Source: MWH-TA3 sp044353905 (GTDB taxonomy: Bacteria; Actinomycetota; Actinomycetes; Actinomycetales; Microbacteriaceae). From it: a DNA stretch of 61,506 nucleotides. Shown here in pieces: positions 7,502 through 15,578 of this stretch. Where the stretch lies: positions 1 through 61,506 of the forward strand of contig JBILBA010000006.1 in assembly GCA_044353905.1 (NCBI GenBank), given 5' to 3'. The translations under genes were made by a program, and so were the position numbers. Under the pieces are notes generated by a model. It was not told where the DNA came from. It saw nothing but the letters and a program-made list of their open reading frames with translations, and did not search any database. Position 1 is the first letter of the stretch, and every line of letters begins with the position of its first letter.

Positions 7502-8314
7502 CTAGGACTTGCGAATCGCCCGGCTGAGGCGCTTACCCCAGTGCATCGTCTTGATGATGGGGTACACCGCTAGAAACGCCGCGGCGGGAACGCGCAGTCT
7601 GCGGTCGGGGATGCCGTGGTGGTTGTACGTCCGGTCGAATCGCATGAGGTACGACACCATGTCCGACGGGCTGTCATCCATTCGACGAAGTGACATTCCC
7701 GCGACGACGTTGGGAGCGTAAACGATCTTCAGTCCGGCTCGGTGGACGTGGACGGCGAGATCCAGGTCCTCGTGCATCAGGTCTTCCTCGTCAGGGCAGG
7801 TTTCGTCACGAACGGCAAGCCACGCCTCCCGAGTGATCCCCATGTTCGAGCCGAACAAAAACTTGTAGTCCCGCACCAATCGGAACATCGCCTTGCGCAT
7901 CGTGTCATCCGCGACGAGTCCGAAACGGCGGAACGGAAACTCGTAATAGATCACGGGACCCGTGATTGCCGCAACCGTCGGATCCGCGAAGGCCTTGGCT
8001 GTTTCCTCGACCCAGTTCGGTTCCATAATCGAGTCCGAGTCGATACGTCCGATGATGTCTCCCGTTGCCGTGTCGAAGCCCTTGTTACGCGTCGGTGTGA
8101 TTCCCTGGGAATCCGCTTGCTCGATCAGGATGATGGGTGCGTCGGGATGTAGCGACTGTAGCTCGCGAACGATTGCCACCGTCTTGTCGGTGGACTTGTT
8201 GTTGACGACGATGATCTCGTGAGCCGGCACGGTCTGGGCGATGCACGCCTCGAGGCAGGGAAGAATCGTTTCTTCCTCGTTGTAGGCGGGAATGACGATA
8301 GAGACGCTCTTCAC
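7502..8314 (-). CDS. Family 2 glycosyltransferase
   Basis: The 270-residue protein has the GT-A fold start VSIVIPAYNEEETI at residues 4-17, VVNNKSTDKT near 37-46, and a DXD-type metal/nucleotide-sugar site DSD at 92-94. An EED/HEDLDL region follows that resembles the catalytic base area of GT2 enzymes. No membrane segment is obvious apart from a weak hydrophobic stretch near the C-terminus. It would transfer a sugar from a nucleotide donor, probably to a lipid or cell-surface glycan, but the acceptor is unknown. The start is GTG (8312-8314) with AGGA just upstream. It stands alone and is convergent with terC. Confidence 0.88.
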   Translation of the reverse strand: MKSVSIVIPAYNEEETILPCLEACIAQTVPAHEIIVVNNKSTDKTVAIVRELQSLHPDAPIILIEQADSQGITPTRNKGFDTATGDIIGRIDSDSIMEPNWVEETAKAFADPTVAAITGPVIYYEFPFRRFGLVADDTMRKAMFRLVRDYKFLFGSNMGITREAWLAVRDETCPDEEDLMHEDLDLAVHVHRAGLKIVYAPNVVAGMSLRRMDDSPSDMVSYLMRFDRTYNHHGIPDRRLRVPAAAFLAVYPIIKTMHWGKRLSRAIRKS

Positions 8315-8564
8315 GATGTCCTTTCAGGCACGGTCGTTACCCAAGTCTACCGCTCGGCACAACGCGAACACTGGGGGTGTTGCCGTCTCGTCCGCAAGAT
8401 TGTTTCGGGGTCAAACTGCAATTGTTATAAATCTTGTGCGCGATTCAAAAAATCTGCGCTAGTGTCAAATAAGTCAGACATCACTCTCAGGCAGTTCTGG
8501 GACACAGGGATGGTGACCTTGGTGGGCGAAGTACGACCCATCAAACAGCAAGGAGCGCAGCATC

Positions 8565-8768
8565 ATGGCCACAGGCGTCGTGAAATGGTTTAACAACGAA
8601 AAGGGTTATGGTTTCATCACCCCCGATGAGGGCGGTCCCGACCTCTTCGCACACTTCAGCTCGATCGAGACCGACGGTTTCAAGAGTCTCGCTGAGAACC
8701 AGAAGGTCGAATTCGAGGTAGCACAGGGCGACAAGGGCCCACAGGCGGCGCACATTCGCCCCCTCTAA
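8565..8768 (+). CDS. csp: Cold shock domain protein
   Basis: The 67-residue single-domain OB-fold protein binds single-stranded RNA and DNA and acts as an RNA chaperone. RNP1 KGYGFI and RNP2 LFAHFS are both present, and the length is typical of CspA-like proteins. A strong AAGGAGCG precedes the ATG. The 250 bases upstream (8315-8564) hold no gene. They include an AT-rich stretch at about 8420-8470, which probably holds the promoter and would leave a leader of roughly 100 bases, as is usual for cold shock mRNAs. A clear terminator follows at 8781-8820. Confidence 0.96.
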   Translation: MATGVVKWFNNEKGYGFITPDEGGPDLFAHFSSIETDGFKSLAENQKVEFEVAQGDKGPQAAHIRPL

Positions 8769-8780
8769 GTCTCGACTTCA

Positions 8781-8820
8781 ACTGCGGCGCTTCTCTCACG
8801 AGGAGCGCCGTAGTTCGTTT
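8781..8820 (+). terminator. Rho-independent terminator of csp
   Basis: ACTGCGGCGCT (8781-8791) pairs with AGCGCCGTAGT (8804-8814) with one G-T pair and a 12-base loop. TCGTTT follows. It lies 12 bases after the csp stop codon and is among the strongest hairpins in the window. Confidence 0.8.
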
Positions 8821-8825
8821 AAGCC

Positions 8826-8999
8826 CTACTTCGAGAGACGGGGAACGATGTACAGCGGGATCATCCATGCGAAGACCGCCATCAGAACTCCGGCGCCGAA
8901 GATGAGCGCTTCGTAACCCGGAACCTGGAACGCGAAGGACATCACGGGGAATGACCCGAGGAAGATTGCGCCGGTGAGGATGTTCAAGAAGATGTTCAT
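8826..8999 (-). CDS. 57-residue two-helix membrane protein downstream of gatB
   Basis: An ATG at 8997-8999 opens a frame of 57 codons ending in TAG at 8826-8828. AGGAG lies four bases before the ATG. The product begins MNIFLNILTG and ends RLSK. It has two hydrophobic helices at about residues 4-24 and 30-52, with a short polar turn (VPGYE) between them and a basic C-terminus. It starts 21 bases after the gatB stop on the same strand, so it is probably co-transcribed with gatCAB. I do not recognise a family. Good start context, a hydrophobic pattern and operon position make it a likely real small gene. Confidence 0.7.
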   Translation of the reverse strand: MNIFLNILTGAIFLGSFPVMSFAFQVPGYEALIFGAGVLMAVFAWMIPLYIVPRLSK

Positions 9000-9020
9000 G
9001 ATGCTCCTAGTGTAATCCTC

Positions 9021-10520
9021 TTAGGCTGAGGCGCGTTCGATGACGAGCTCGCGAACTCGAGCCGCATCTGCCTTGCCGCCCATCGCTTTCATGACCGCGC
9101 CGATGATTGCACCTGCGGCTTCGACCTTGCCCGCCGCGATTTTCTCGAGGACATCGGGTTGGCTGGCGAGGGCGGCATCGATTGCCGCAATGAGTGCGCC
9201 GTCGTCAGAAACGACCGTCAATCCGCGCTTCTCGATGATCTCGGCGACGGTACCCTCGTTCGCGATGAGCCCCGCGAGGGCTTCACGCGCGAGTTTGTCG
9301 TTGATTGTTCCCGCGTCGACGGCCGATTGGAGTTCGGCGACCTGGGTCGGAGTCACGAGCGACGACGGCTCGACATTCATCTCGTTGGCGGTACGACTAA
9401 GTTCCCCCATCCACCACTTTCGTGCTGACTGAGGGCTCGCTCCCGCTTCGACCGTTTCGCGGACCTCGACGAGCAGACCGGCGTTCACGATGGACTGGAA
9501 ATCGACGTCGCTAAAGCCCCATTCGGCCTTCAGCCGGCGGCGCTGAGCGGCGGGCGGTTCGGGCAGTGCCGCGCGCAATTCGTCGACGAGTTCCCGCGAC
9601 GGACGAATCGGAAGCAGGTCGGGCTCGGGGAAGTATCGGTAGTCGTCGGCGTCGCTCTTGGGACGACCGGGGGACGTCGTTCCGGTGTCCTCGTGCCAGT
9701 GGCGCGTCTCTTGAATGATCGGGGTTCCCTTGTCGAGGAGGGCCGCTTGCCGCTGAATCTCGTAACGGATTGCCCGTTCGATCGATCGAAGCGAGTTGAC
9801 GTTCTTGGTTTCGGTTCGCGTGCCAAGTTTCTCGGCGCCGCGCGGCCGTAGCGACACGTTGGCGTCACAGCGTAGGTTGCCTCTCTCCATGCGGGCTTCG
9901 GAAATTCCGAGGCCGCGAACGATGTCTCGAATTGTCGAGACGTAGGCACGGGCAACTTCGCCGGCGCGCCCTTCCGTTCCATAGATCGGCTTGGTCACAA
10001 TTTCCACCAGTGGAACCCCAGCACGGTTGTAGTCGACGAGCGAGTACTCGGCTCCTTGGATTCGTCCCGTTGCACCACCCACGTGCGTCAGCTTTCCGGC
10101 GTCTTCCTCCATGTGAGCGCGTTCGATTGGAATCGTCACGATGTCGCCGTTGTCGAGTTCGACCTCGAGGGACCCTTCGAATGCGATCGGCTCGTCGAAC
10201 TGCGAGATCTGGTAATTCTTGGCGAGGTCGGGGTAGAAGTAGTTCTTGCGCGCGAAACGGCACGTCTCGGCAATCTCGCACCCGAGAGCAAGCCCCAGCG
10301 AAATTGAGTAACGAACGGCTTCCTTGTTGACCACAGGCAAGCTGCCAGGAAGGCCGAGACAGACGGGAGTCACCGAGGTGTTCGGGTCAGCCCCGAAGCC
10401 GTTCGATGCGCTCGAGAACATCTTGGACTTTGTCGACAGTTCGACGTGGACCTCGAGGCCGATGACTGGCTCGAATTTTTCGAGGGCCTTGTCGAAGTCC
10501 ATCAGTGCGTCCTCGGCCAT
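9021..10520 (-). CDS. gatB: Aspartyl/glutamyl-tRNA amidotransferase subunit B
   Basis: GatB is the kinase/tRNA-binding subunit of the GatCAB complex, which converts Glu-tRNA(Gln) and Asp-tRNA(Asn) to the correct amide forms. The 499-residue product has the family opening PVIGLEVHVELSTKSKMF and the catalytic cradle region with the conserved YFYPDLAKNYQISQ block. It ends with the helical YqeY-like tail domain that binds the tRNA elbow. The ATG at 10518-10520 shares one base with the gatA stop codon, which identifies the start; the frame is open about 90 codons further but that lies inside gatA. It is third in the gatC-gatA-gatB operon. Confidence 0.96.
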   Translation of the reverse strand: MAEDALMDFDKALEKFEPVIGLEVHVELSTKSKMFSSASNGFGADPNTSVTPVCLGLPGSLPVVNKEAVRYSISLGLALGCEIAETCRFARKNYFYPDLAKNYQISQFDEPIAFEGSLEVELDNGDIVTIPIERAHMEEDAGKLTHVGGATGRIQGAEYSLVDYNRAGVPLVEIVTKPIYGTEGRAGEVARAYVSTIRDIVRGLGISEARMERGNLRCDANVSLRPRGAEKLGTRTETKNVNSLRSIERAIRYEIQRQAALLDKGTPIIQETRHWHEDTGTTSPGRPKSDADDYRYFPEPDLLPIRPSRELVDELRAALPEPPAAQRRRLKAEWGFSDVDFQSIVNAGLLVEVRETVEAGASPQSARKWWMGELSRTANEMNVEPSSLVTPTQVAELQSAVDAGTINDKLAREALAGLIANEGTVAEIIEKRGLTVVSDDGALIAAIDAALASQPDVLEKIAAGKVEAAGAIIGAVMKAMGGKADAARVRELVIERASA

Positions 10521-12037
10521 CAGTTCACCCCTCCCGCATAGGCCGGCGTGAGCGCCGAGAACGTCGACCCGCGCTTGGCATCGAGCAGTGCCTCGATGGC
10601 AGCGCCGACCTCGTACAAACGAGCATCGTCGCGCGCGGGCGCCATGATCTGCAGGCCGACGGGAAGTTGGTCTTCGTCCGCCAAACCGATGGGAATCGAG
10701 ATTCCCGGGATGCCCGCCATGTTGACGGGAATTGTCGTGATGTCGCTCAGCCACATCGCGAGCGGGTCCTCGAGGTTCTCCCCCACCTTCCACGCGGTCG
10801 TCGGAGCGGTCGGGGACACGAGCACGTCGACCTGCGCGAACGCCGCGGCAAAGTCGCGCTGGATCAGGGTGCGAACCTTTTGCGCCGAACCGTAGTACGC
10901 GTCGTAGTAACCGGCCGACAGGGCATACGTGCCCAGAATGATGCGGCGCTTCGCTTCGGCGCCGAAGCCGACCTCACGTGTCGCCGACATCACGTCCTCG
11001 ACCGTCGGAGTTCCGCTGGGCGTAACGCGCAGACCGAATCTCACCGAGTCGAACTTGGCGAGGTTGCTCGACGCCTCCGCGGTGAGAATCAAGTAGTACG
11101 CGGCGACGGCGTATTCGAAATTCGGCGCGCTGACATCGACGATTTCTGCGCCTTCGGCCGCGAGCATCGTCAACGTTTCGTGGAAGCGAGCAGTCACGCC
11201 CGGCTGAAAACCAGGTTGGTCGAGTTCTTTGACGACACCAACGCGAAGCCCCTTGAGCGAGTCGCCCCGAGCACCGCGACGAGCGGCATCGGCGAAAGAC
11301 GGCCATTCGTCAGTGATGCTCGTCGAATCGTGATGGTCGTAACCACCAATGATGTCGTGGAGTAAACCGGCGTCGAAAACCGTGCGGGTTACCGGGCCAA
11401 TCTGATCGAGCGACGAGGCGAGAGCGATTGCCCCGTAACGACTGACCCCGCCGTACGTCGGTTTCATTCCAACGGTTCCGGTGAACGCGGCGGGCTGACG
11501 AATCGAACCACCCGTGTCGGATCCGAGGGCGAGCGACGCCTGGAAAGCGCCAACGGCCGATGCCGAGCCGCCGCCCGAGCCGCCGGGGATACGAGTTCGG
11601 TCCCACGAGTTTCGCGTGATTCCATACGCAGAGTGTTCGGTGGACGACCCCATCGCGAATTCGTCCATGTTGGTCTTCCCGAGGATGGGCATGCGAGCGG
11701 CGCGCAGCCGCGCAACGGGTGTTGCGTCGTAAGGCGGAACCCAACCCTCGAGAATCTTGGACCCGGCGGTCGACGGCATGTCGAGAGTGCACAGAACGTC
11801 TTTGACCGCGACGGGAACCCCCGCGAGCGGGTTGAGCTCAACGCCGCCGGCACGAGCCGCGTCGACTTCGTCCGCGATGGTGAGTGCGTCGTCGGAAACG
11901 TGAAGAAACGCACCGAGGTCGCCGTCGGTCTCGGCGATGCGATCGAGATGGGCTTTCGTCAGTTCGACGCTGGAAATCTCGCGGGACTCGAGAAGTACGG
12001 ATTGTTCGGCCGCACTAAGGCGCGTGAGGTCGCTCAC
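10520..12037 (-). CDS. gatA: Aspartyl/glutamyl-tRNA amidotransferase subunit A
   Basis: GatA is the glutaminase subunit that releases ammonia from glutamine for GatB. The 505-residue product belongs to the amidase signature family and has the Ser-cisSer-Lys catalytic triad at K79 (VAVKDVL), S154 (GGSGGGS) and S178 (SDTGGSIR). These are the same positions as in the structurally studied S. aureus enzyme. It overlaps gatC by four bases (ATGA) and gatB by one base, so the three subunits should be made in coupled fashion. Confidence 0.97.
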   Translation of the reverse strand: MSDLTRLSAAEQSVLLESREISSVELTKAHLDRIAETDGDLGAFLHVSDDALTIADEVDAARAGGVELNPLAGVPVAVKDVLCTLDMPSTAGSKILEGWVPPYDATPVARLRAARMPILGKTNMDEFAMGSSTEHSAYGITRNSWDRTRIPGGSGGGSASAVGAFQASLALGSDTGGSIRQPAAFTGTVGMKPTYGGVSRYGAIALASSLDQIGPVTRTVFDAGLLHDIIGGYDHHDSTSITDEWPSFADAARRGARGDSLKGLRVGVVKELDQPGFQPGVTARFHETLTMLAAEGAEIVDVSAPNFEYAVAAYYLILTAEASSNLAKFDSVRFGLRVTPSGTPTVEDVMSATREVGFGAEAKRRIILGTYALSAGYYDAYYGSAQKVRTLIQRDFAAAFAQVDVLVSPTAPTTAWKVGENLEDPLAMWLSDITTIPVNMAGIPGISIPIGLADEDQLPVGLQIMAPARDDARLYEVGAAIEALLDAKRGSTFSALTPAYAGGVN

Positions 12038-12333
12038 GCTTCCTCACCCAAAATCGCGGTCACGCGAAAGCGTGAACCGTCATGGTCCGGGGCGCCGGTG
12101 AGGGCTTGTTCCGAAGTCAGTTCGTCGGCGACGACATCGTCGCGCCACACGTTCTCCATCGGAATCGGATGCGACGTCGCCGGAACATCCGCCGTGGCCA
12201 CTTCGTTGACCTTCTCGACGGCGCTCACAATCGCGGCGAGTTCGCTCGTCAACGTCGTGACCTCGTCGGGGGTCAGGGCAATTCGGGCAAGGTTCGCCAG
12301 ATGGCGAACGGTGTCCTCGGTGATGTCAGACAT
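12034..12333 (-). CDS. gatC: Aspartyl/glutamyl-tRNA amidotransferase subunit C
   Basis: GatC is a 99-residue helical stabiliser that wraps around the GatA-GatB interface. The N-terminal VRHLANLARIALTPDE block and the C-terminal VWRDDVV segment are family hallmarks. The gene starts at ATG 12333 with GGAG about seven bases upstream, and a -10 box (12361-12366) gives a leader of roughly 20 bases. It is the first gene of the operon and overlaps gatA by four bases. Confidence 0.95.
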   Translation of the reverse strand: MSDITEDTVRHLANLARIALTPDEVTTLTSELAAIVSAVEKVNEVATADVPATSHPIPMENVWRDDVVADELTSEQALTGAPDHDGSRFRVTAILGEEA

Positions 12334-12360
12334 GGTTCTCCGTGCGTCGGGAATACCCCA

Positions 12361-12366
12361 ATCCTA
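12361..12366 (-). promoter_or_regulatory. -10 box of the gatCAB operon
   Basis: Read on the minus strand the hexamer is TAGGAT. It lies 27 bases before the gatC ATG, predicting a leader of about 20 bases that includes the GGAG ribosome binding site. It is divergent from the lipoprotein promoter at 12389-12416. Confidence 0.4.
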
Positions 12367-12388
12367 CCGAGCGCACCTCGCCCCGCGT

Positions 12389-12416
12389 TTGACTCCTCAT
12401 GTTTCGAGAGCATACT
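12389..12416 (+). promoter_or_regulatory. Promoter of the META-domain lipoprotein gene (leaderless)
   Basis: TTGACT (12389-12394) and CATACT (12411-12416) are separated by 16 bases. The ATG at 12423 comes six bases after the -10 box. This is one of the clearest sigma-70-type promoters in the window and implies translation without a leader. Confidence 0.65.
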
Positions 12417-12422
12417 GACACC

Positions 12423-12836
12423 ATGCGAAAGATTGTCATCGGCCTCGTCGCCGCAGCGACCATTGTCCTCGCGGGTTGTGCAATTCTTCCGGACGAGAGA
12501 TTCGATGGAAACTGGCTACTGACGTCCGCTACCGATGCACAGGGAGTTTGGCTCGACGGCGTGGCCGGTGCGACCCTCGTGACAATCGACGACGGTCAAA
12601 TCTCTGGTCAAATCTGCAACACCTGGGGCGGTGACATCGCAATCACGGAGTCCACGGTAGTTGTGAGTTCCGTGCACTCCACCGAAATGTGGTGCTCCGA
12701 GCCAGCAGGAATCATGGATCACGAGACTCGGTTCCTCGGTGACATTTCGCTCGTCACGACAATCGAAATCGTCGACGGGTTCCTGCGTCTCTCGGGCGGC
12801 GGCGTCGACCTTAAATTTGCGGGTTACTTCGACTAA
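12423..12836 (+). CDS. META-domain (HslJ-like) lipoprotein
   Basis: The 137-residue exported lipoprotein has a lipobox VLAGC with C19 as the lipidated residue after a short basic N-terminus and hydrophobic core. The rest resembles a single META domain: W-x-L near the start, the GQICNTWGGDIAI strand pair, and the SSVHSTEMWC motif where many members have TTMMAC. The domain is small and beta-rich and its function is poorly defined (heat-inducible HslJ in E. coli). An ATG eight codons further upstream is in frame, but the promoter spacing and signal peptide favour 12423. It is convergent with ligA; the stop codons are adjacent. Confidence 0.8.
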   Translation: MRKIVIGLVAAATIVLAGCAILPDERFDGNWLLTSATDAQGVWLDGVAGATLVTIDDGQISGQICNTWGGDIAITESTVVVSSVHSTEMWCSEPAGIMDHETRFLGDISLVTTIEIVDGFLRLSGGGVDLKFAGYFD

Positions 12837-15047
12837 TCACAAACCAAGGGTCGCGGCGAAAGCTTCCGCTGGGACGATGCGGATACCGAGTTCTTCGGCC
12901 TTTGCTTGCTTCGAACCAGCGCCTTCACCGACAAACACGATGTCGGTCTTCGCGCTCACGCTCGACGAAACTTTTCCGCCTGCCTGTCGAACGGCCTCTT
13001 CTGCACCGTCACGGGTGAATCCCGGCATCGTGCCGGTCACGACAACCGTCATTCCCGACAGCGGTCCATCGACGGCTTCGAACACCACACCCGGGCCCGG
13101 ATGCCCAGGAATCTCGAACGGAACGCCAGCCGCCCGCCAGCGAGTCACGATGTCTCGGTGCCAGTCGACTTCGAGCCACTCAACGAGGCTCGACGCGATA
13201 ATCGCGCCGACTCCATCGACGGCGGACAGTTCGTCGACCGATGCTGCTTCAATCGCGGTGAGCGACCCGAAGTGGCTCGCGAGCGCGCGGGCGGCAACCG
13301 GACCAACGTGGCGAATGTTGAGTGCGACGAGGAAACGCCAGAGGTCTTTCGACTTCGCGTCGGCGAGACCCTTGATCAGCTTGAGCGCGTCCTGAGATGG
13401 AACGAGTTCCTTTTTGACCGTCGCCCGAAACGGTGTTTGGGTGACGGGTTGCCCAGTCTTGTCGTCGAGTTTGGCGAGCCCCGTCTCGGAGTCTTTGACC
13501 GTCACCTCGATGGGGAACAGGTCGTCAATCGTGAGGTCGAACAAACCCGCTTCGCTCGTGAGCGGCGGAGTCGCGGGAACAATCGGTTGGGTCAGAGCGG
13601 CGGCCGTGACCTCACCCAGCCCCTCGATGTCGAGTGCGCCACGGCTGCCGATGTGCTCGACCCGGCCTCGGACCTGCGCTGGACAGTGCTCGGTGTTCGG
13701 GCACCGGAAATCGATGTCGCCCTCTTTCGCCGGGGCGAGCGTCGCGCCGCACTCCGGGCAGCCAGTCGGCATGACCCATTCGCGTTGCGTCCCGTCCCTC
13801 AGTTCGACGACGGGTCCAAGAATCTCGGGAATCACGTCACCCGCCTTACGCAGAACCACCGTGTCACCGAGCAGCACGCCCTTCTGAACCACGACGTCCT
13901 TGTTGTGGAGGGTTGCTTGGCGCACAACGGAACCCGCGACAGTCACGGGTTTCATCACCGCGTAGGGCGTGGCGCGGCCCGTTCGACCGACCCCGACGAC
14001 GATGTCGAGCAAAACCGTGTTGACCTGCTCGGGCGGGTATTTGTAGGCGATCGCCCAGCGCGGTGCCCGAGATGTCGCCCCGAGCTGGTCGTGCAGTTCG
14101 AGGCTGTCGACCTTGACGACAACGCCGTCGATCTCGTGTTCGAGGTCGTGACGGCGCTCACCGTATCGCTCGACGTACGCGACCGCCCCGACGGAATCGG
14201 ACACCACCGACCAATAAGGAGATGTCGGCATCCCCCACGAGCTCAATAAATCGTATATCTCGGACTGGTTCGCGACCGGCGGGTTATCCCACGCGCCGAT
14301 TCCGTGAACGTAAAGGCTCAGACGTTTGAGCCGGTCATTCATGAGTTGGAGTTGACGTTCGTTCTTCGACTCAGCTTTCTGCCGGAGGCTTCCGGACGCG
14401 GCGTTTCGCGGGTTCGCAAATGTCTTTTCACCCAGCGACGCTTGCCGCGTGTTGAGATCGGCGAACTCGGCGGTTCGGAAAAACACCTCGCCGCGAATCT
14501 CGACGACGGCGGGGTGGCCTTCGCCGGTCAAACGCTGAGGAATCGAGGGGATGAGCCGAACGTTCTCGGTGACGTCTTCGCCGGTGATTCCATCGCCACG
14601 GGTCGCCGCTTGAACCAGCACTCCGTTCTCGTATCGCATGCTGAGAGCGAGCCCGTCGATCTTTGCCTCGCATAACCACTGCACCTGCTGGTCGGCGTCA
14701 CGTTCTGTTTTGGTCATCCATTCGGTCAATTCCTCGACCGAGAAAACATTGTCGAGGCTGTACAGACGTTCGAGGTGCACGACCGGATCAAACAGTGTCG
14801 AATCCGCGGAACCGCCGACCAGTTGGGTGGGGCTGTCCTGGCTCTGAACCTCGGGGAATTCTCGCTCGATTTCTTCGAGCCGGCGCATCAGTTCGTCGTA
14901 GTCCGCATCGGCGACGAGTAGCTCGTTCCGCGCGTAATACGCATCCGCGAGTTCCGTGATTCTGTCGCGCAATTCCGCGGCCTGCGCGTGTGCATCGGAC
15001 GGAGTCAACCCCGAAACGGGTCGGTCGTACTGCGGTTCAGCGGTCAC
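12837..15047 (-). CDS. ligA: NAD-dependent DNA ligase
   Basis: LigA seals nicks during replication and repair using NAD+. The 736-residue product has the domains in order. An N-terminal Ia NAD-binding domain (ADADYDELMRRL) is followed by adenylation with KIDG motif at K129-G132. An OB fold and a four-cysteine zinc finger come next (CPECGATL ... CPNTEHCPAQ). A helix-hairpin-helix domain and a C-terminal BRCT domain complete it. A region near residues 480-540 is longer than in E. coli LigA, which fits actinobacterial sizes. The start is GTG at 15045-15047, supported by a -10 box six bases upstream. Confidence 0.96.
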   Translation of the reverse strand: MTAEPQYDRPVSGLTPSDAHAQAAELRDRITELADAYYARNELLVADADYDELMRRLEEIEREFPEVQSQDSPTQLVGGSADSTLFDPVVHLERLYSLDNVFSVEELTEWMTKTERDADQQVQWLCEAKIDGLALSMRYENGVLVQAATRGDGITGEDVTENVRLIPSIPQRLTGEGHPAVVEIRGEVFFRTAEFADLNTRQASLGEKTFANPRNAASGSLRQKAESKNERQLQLMNDRLKRLSLYVHGIGAWDNPPVANQSEIYDLLSSWGMPTSPYWSVVSDSVGAVAYVERYGERRHDLEHEIDGVVVKVDSLELHDQLGATSRAPRWAIAYKYPPEQVNTVLLDIVVGVGRTGRATPYAVMKPVTVAGSVVRQATLHNKDVVVQKGVLLGDTVVLRKAGDVIPEILGPVVELRDGTQREWVMPTGCPECGATLAPAKEGDIDFRCPNTEHCPAQVRGRVEHIGSRGALDIEGLGEVTAAALTQPIVPATPPLTSEAGLFDLTIDDLFPIEVTVKDSETGLAKLDDKTGQPVTQTPFRATVKKELVPSQDALKLIKGLADAKSKDLWRFLVALNIRHVGPVAARALASHFGSLTAIEAASVDELSAVDGVGAIIASSLVEWLEVDWHRDIVTRWRAAGVPFEIPGHPGPGVVFEAVDGPLSGMTVVVTGTMPGFTRDGAEEAVRQAGGKVSSSVSAKTDIVFVGEGAGSKQAKAEELGIRIVPAEAFAATLGL

Positions 15048-15053
15048 ATCTCA

Positions 15054-15059
15054 ATTCTA
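15054..15059 (-). promoter_or_regulatory. -10 box of ligA (leaderless GTG start)
   Basis: Read on the minus strand, TAGAAT is followed by six bases and the ligA GTG codon. This supports GTG 15045-15047 as start and a leaderless message. Confidence 0.5.
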
Positions 15060-15120
15060 CGAGCGACCACACCTGCACGGAGTGGTTGTGCGCAGAGTAA
15101 TTCATGGTTTCGTGGCGTCT

Positions 15121-15206
15121 CCCCGGCCTCGCTCCTCTGCGCCACCCCCTCGATCCCCATCACGCTCCGCGGCTCCACTCCCCGGCCCCGCTCCTCTTTG
15201 CCACCC
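15121..15206. repeat. Imperfect 27-base direct repeat
   Basis: Copies at 15121-15147 and 15180-15206 agree at 24 of 27 positions (CCCCGGCC-CGCTCCTCT core, then GCCACCC). They are 59 bases apart. They open the gene-free 531-base stretch 15048-15578, in which I see no gene on either strand. Confidence 0.8.
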
Positions 15207-15209
15207 ATC

Positions 15210-15312
15210 ACGTTTGTGGAAACCGAATCGCCCATTTCCCACGTTCGTGGAAACGAAAACGAGGTGTCGCGCTGACGTCTCAGGCAAACCAGCGTTCGGT
15301 TTCCACAAACGT
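15210..15312. repeat. Perfect 18-base inverted repeat with related GTTTCC copies
   Basis: ACGTTTGTGGAAACCGAA at 15210-15227 is exactly complementary to 15295-15312. A variant (CGTTCGTGGAAACGA, 15242-15256) lies between the arms, and CCGTTTCCAAAAACG follows near 15328. The shared core is GTGGAAAC or its complement. The arms could form a long stem in single-stranded nucleic acid or be protein-binding sites. Confidence 0.8.
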
Positions 15313-15455
15313 CAGTATCTGCCCAAACCGTTTCCAAAAACGTAGACGCTGGGCGCGAGTCTCGGCTGTTTCTGCAGACAAAGCGGAACAAATACGAGCT
15401 AGCGCACCAAATCGGCCAACGGTCTGTAGAAACCGGTGTTTGAGATCAAACTGTC

Positions 15456-15526
15456 TGCAGAATCGAGTGGGCGGCACGATCGGGCAGGTTGCAGAAACGA
15501 GTGGGCGGCACGATCGGGCAGGTTGC
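15456..15526. repeat. Tandem 34-base direct repeat
   Basis: Unit 1 is 15456-15489 and unit 2 is 15490-15523. They are identical except for one base (TGCAGAATCG against TGCAGAAACG), and a third partial unit begins TGCGGCA. Related TCTGCAG and TCTGTAGAAACC words occur at about 15369-15435. There is no spacer between units, so this is not a CRISPR array. Confidence 0.85.
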
Positions 15527-15578
15527 GGCAGCACTAAGTCAGTGCCAACACAGTGTCGAAACAGAGTTGCGGCGAGGA

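Noticed and set aside
12906..14249. A 447-codon open frame on the plus strand
   Set aside because: It is antisense to ligA, whose domains are complete, and has no recognisable motif.
15456..15526. Possible CRISPR array
   Set aside because: The 34-base units are joined head to tail without spacers, and no cas gene is nearby.
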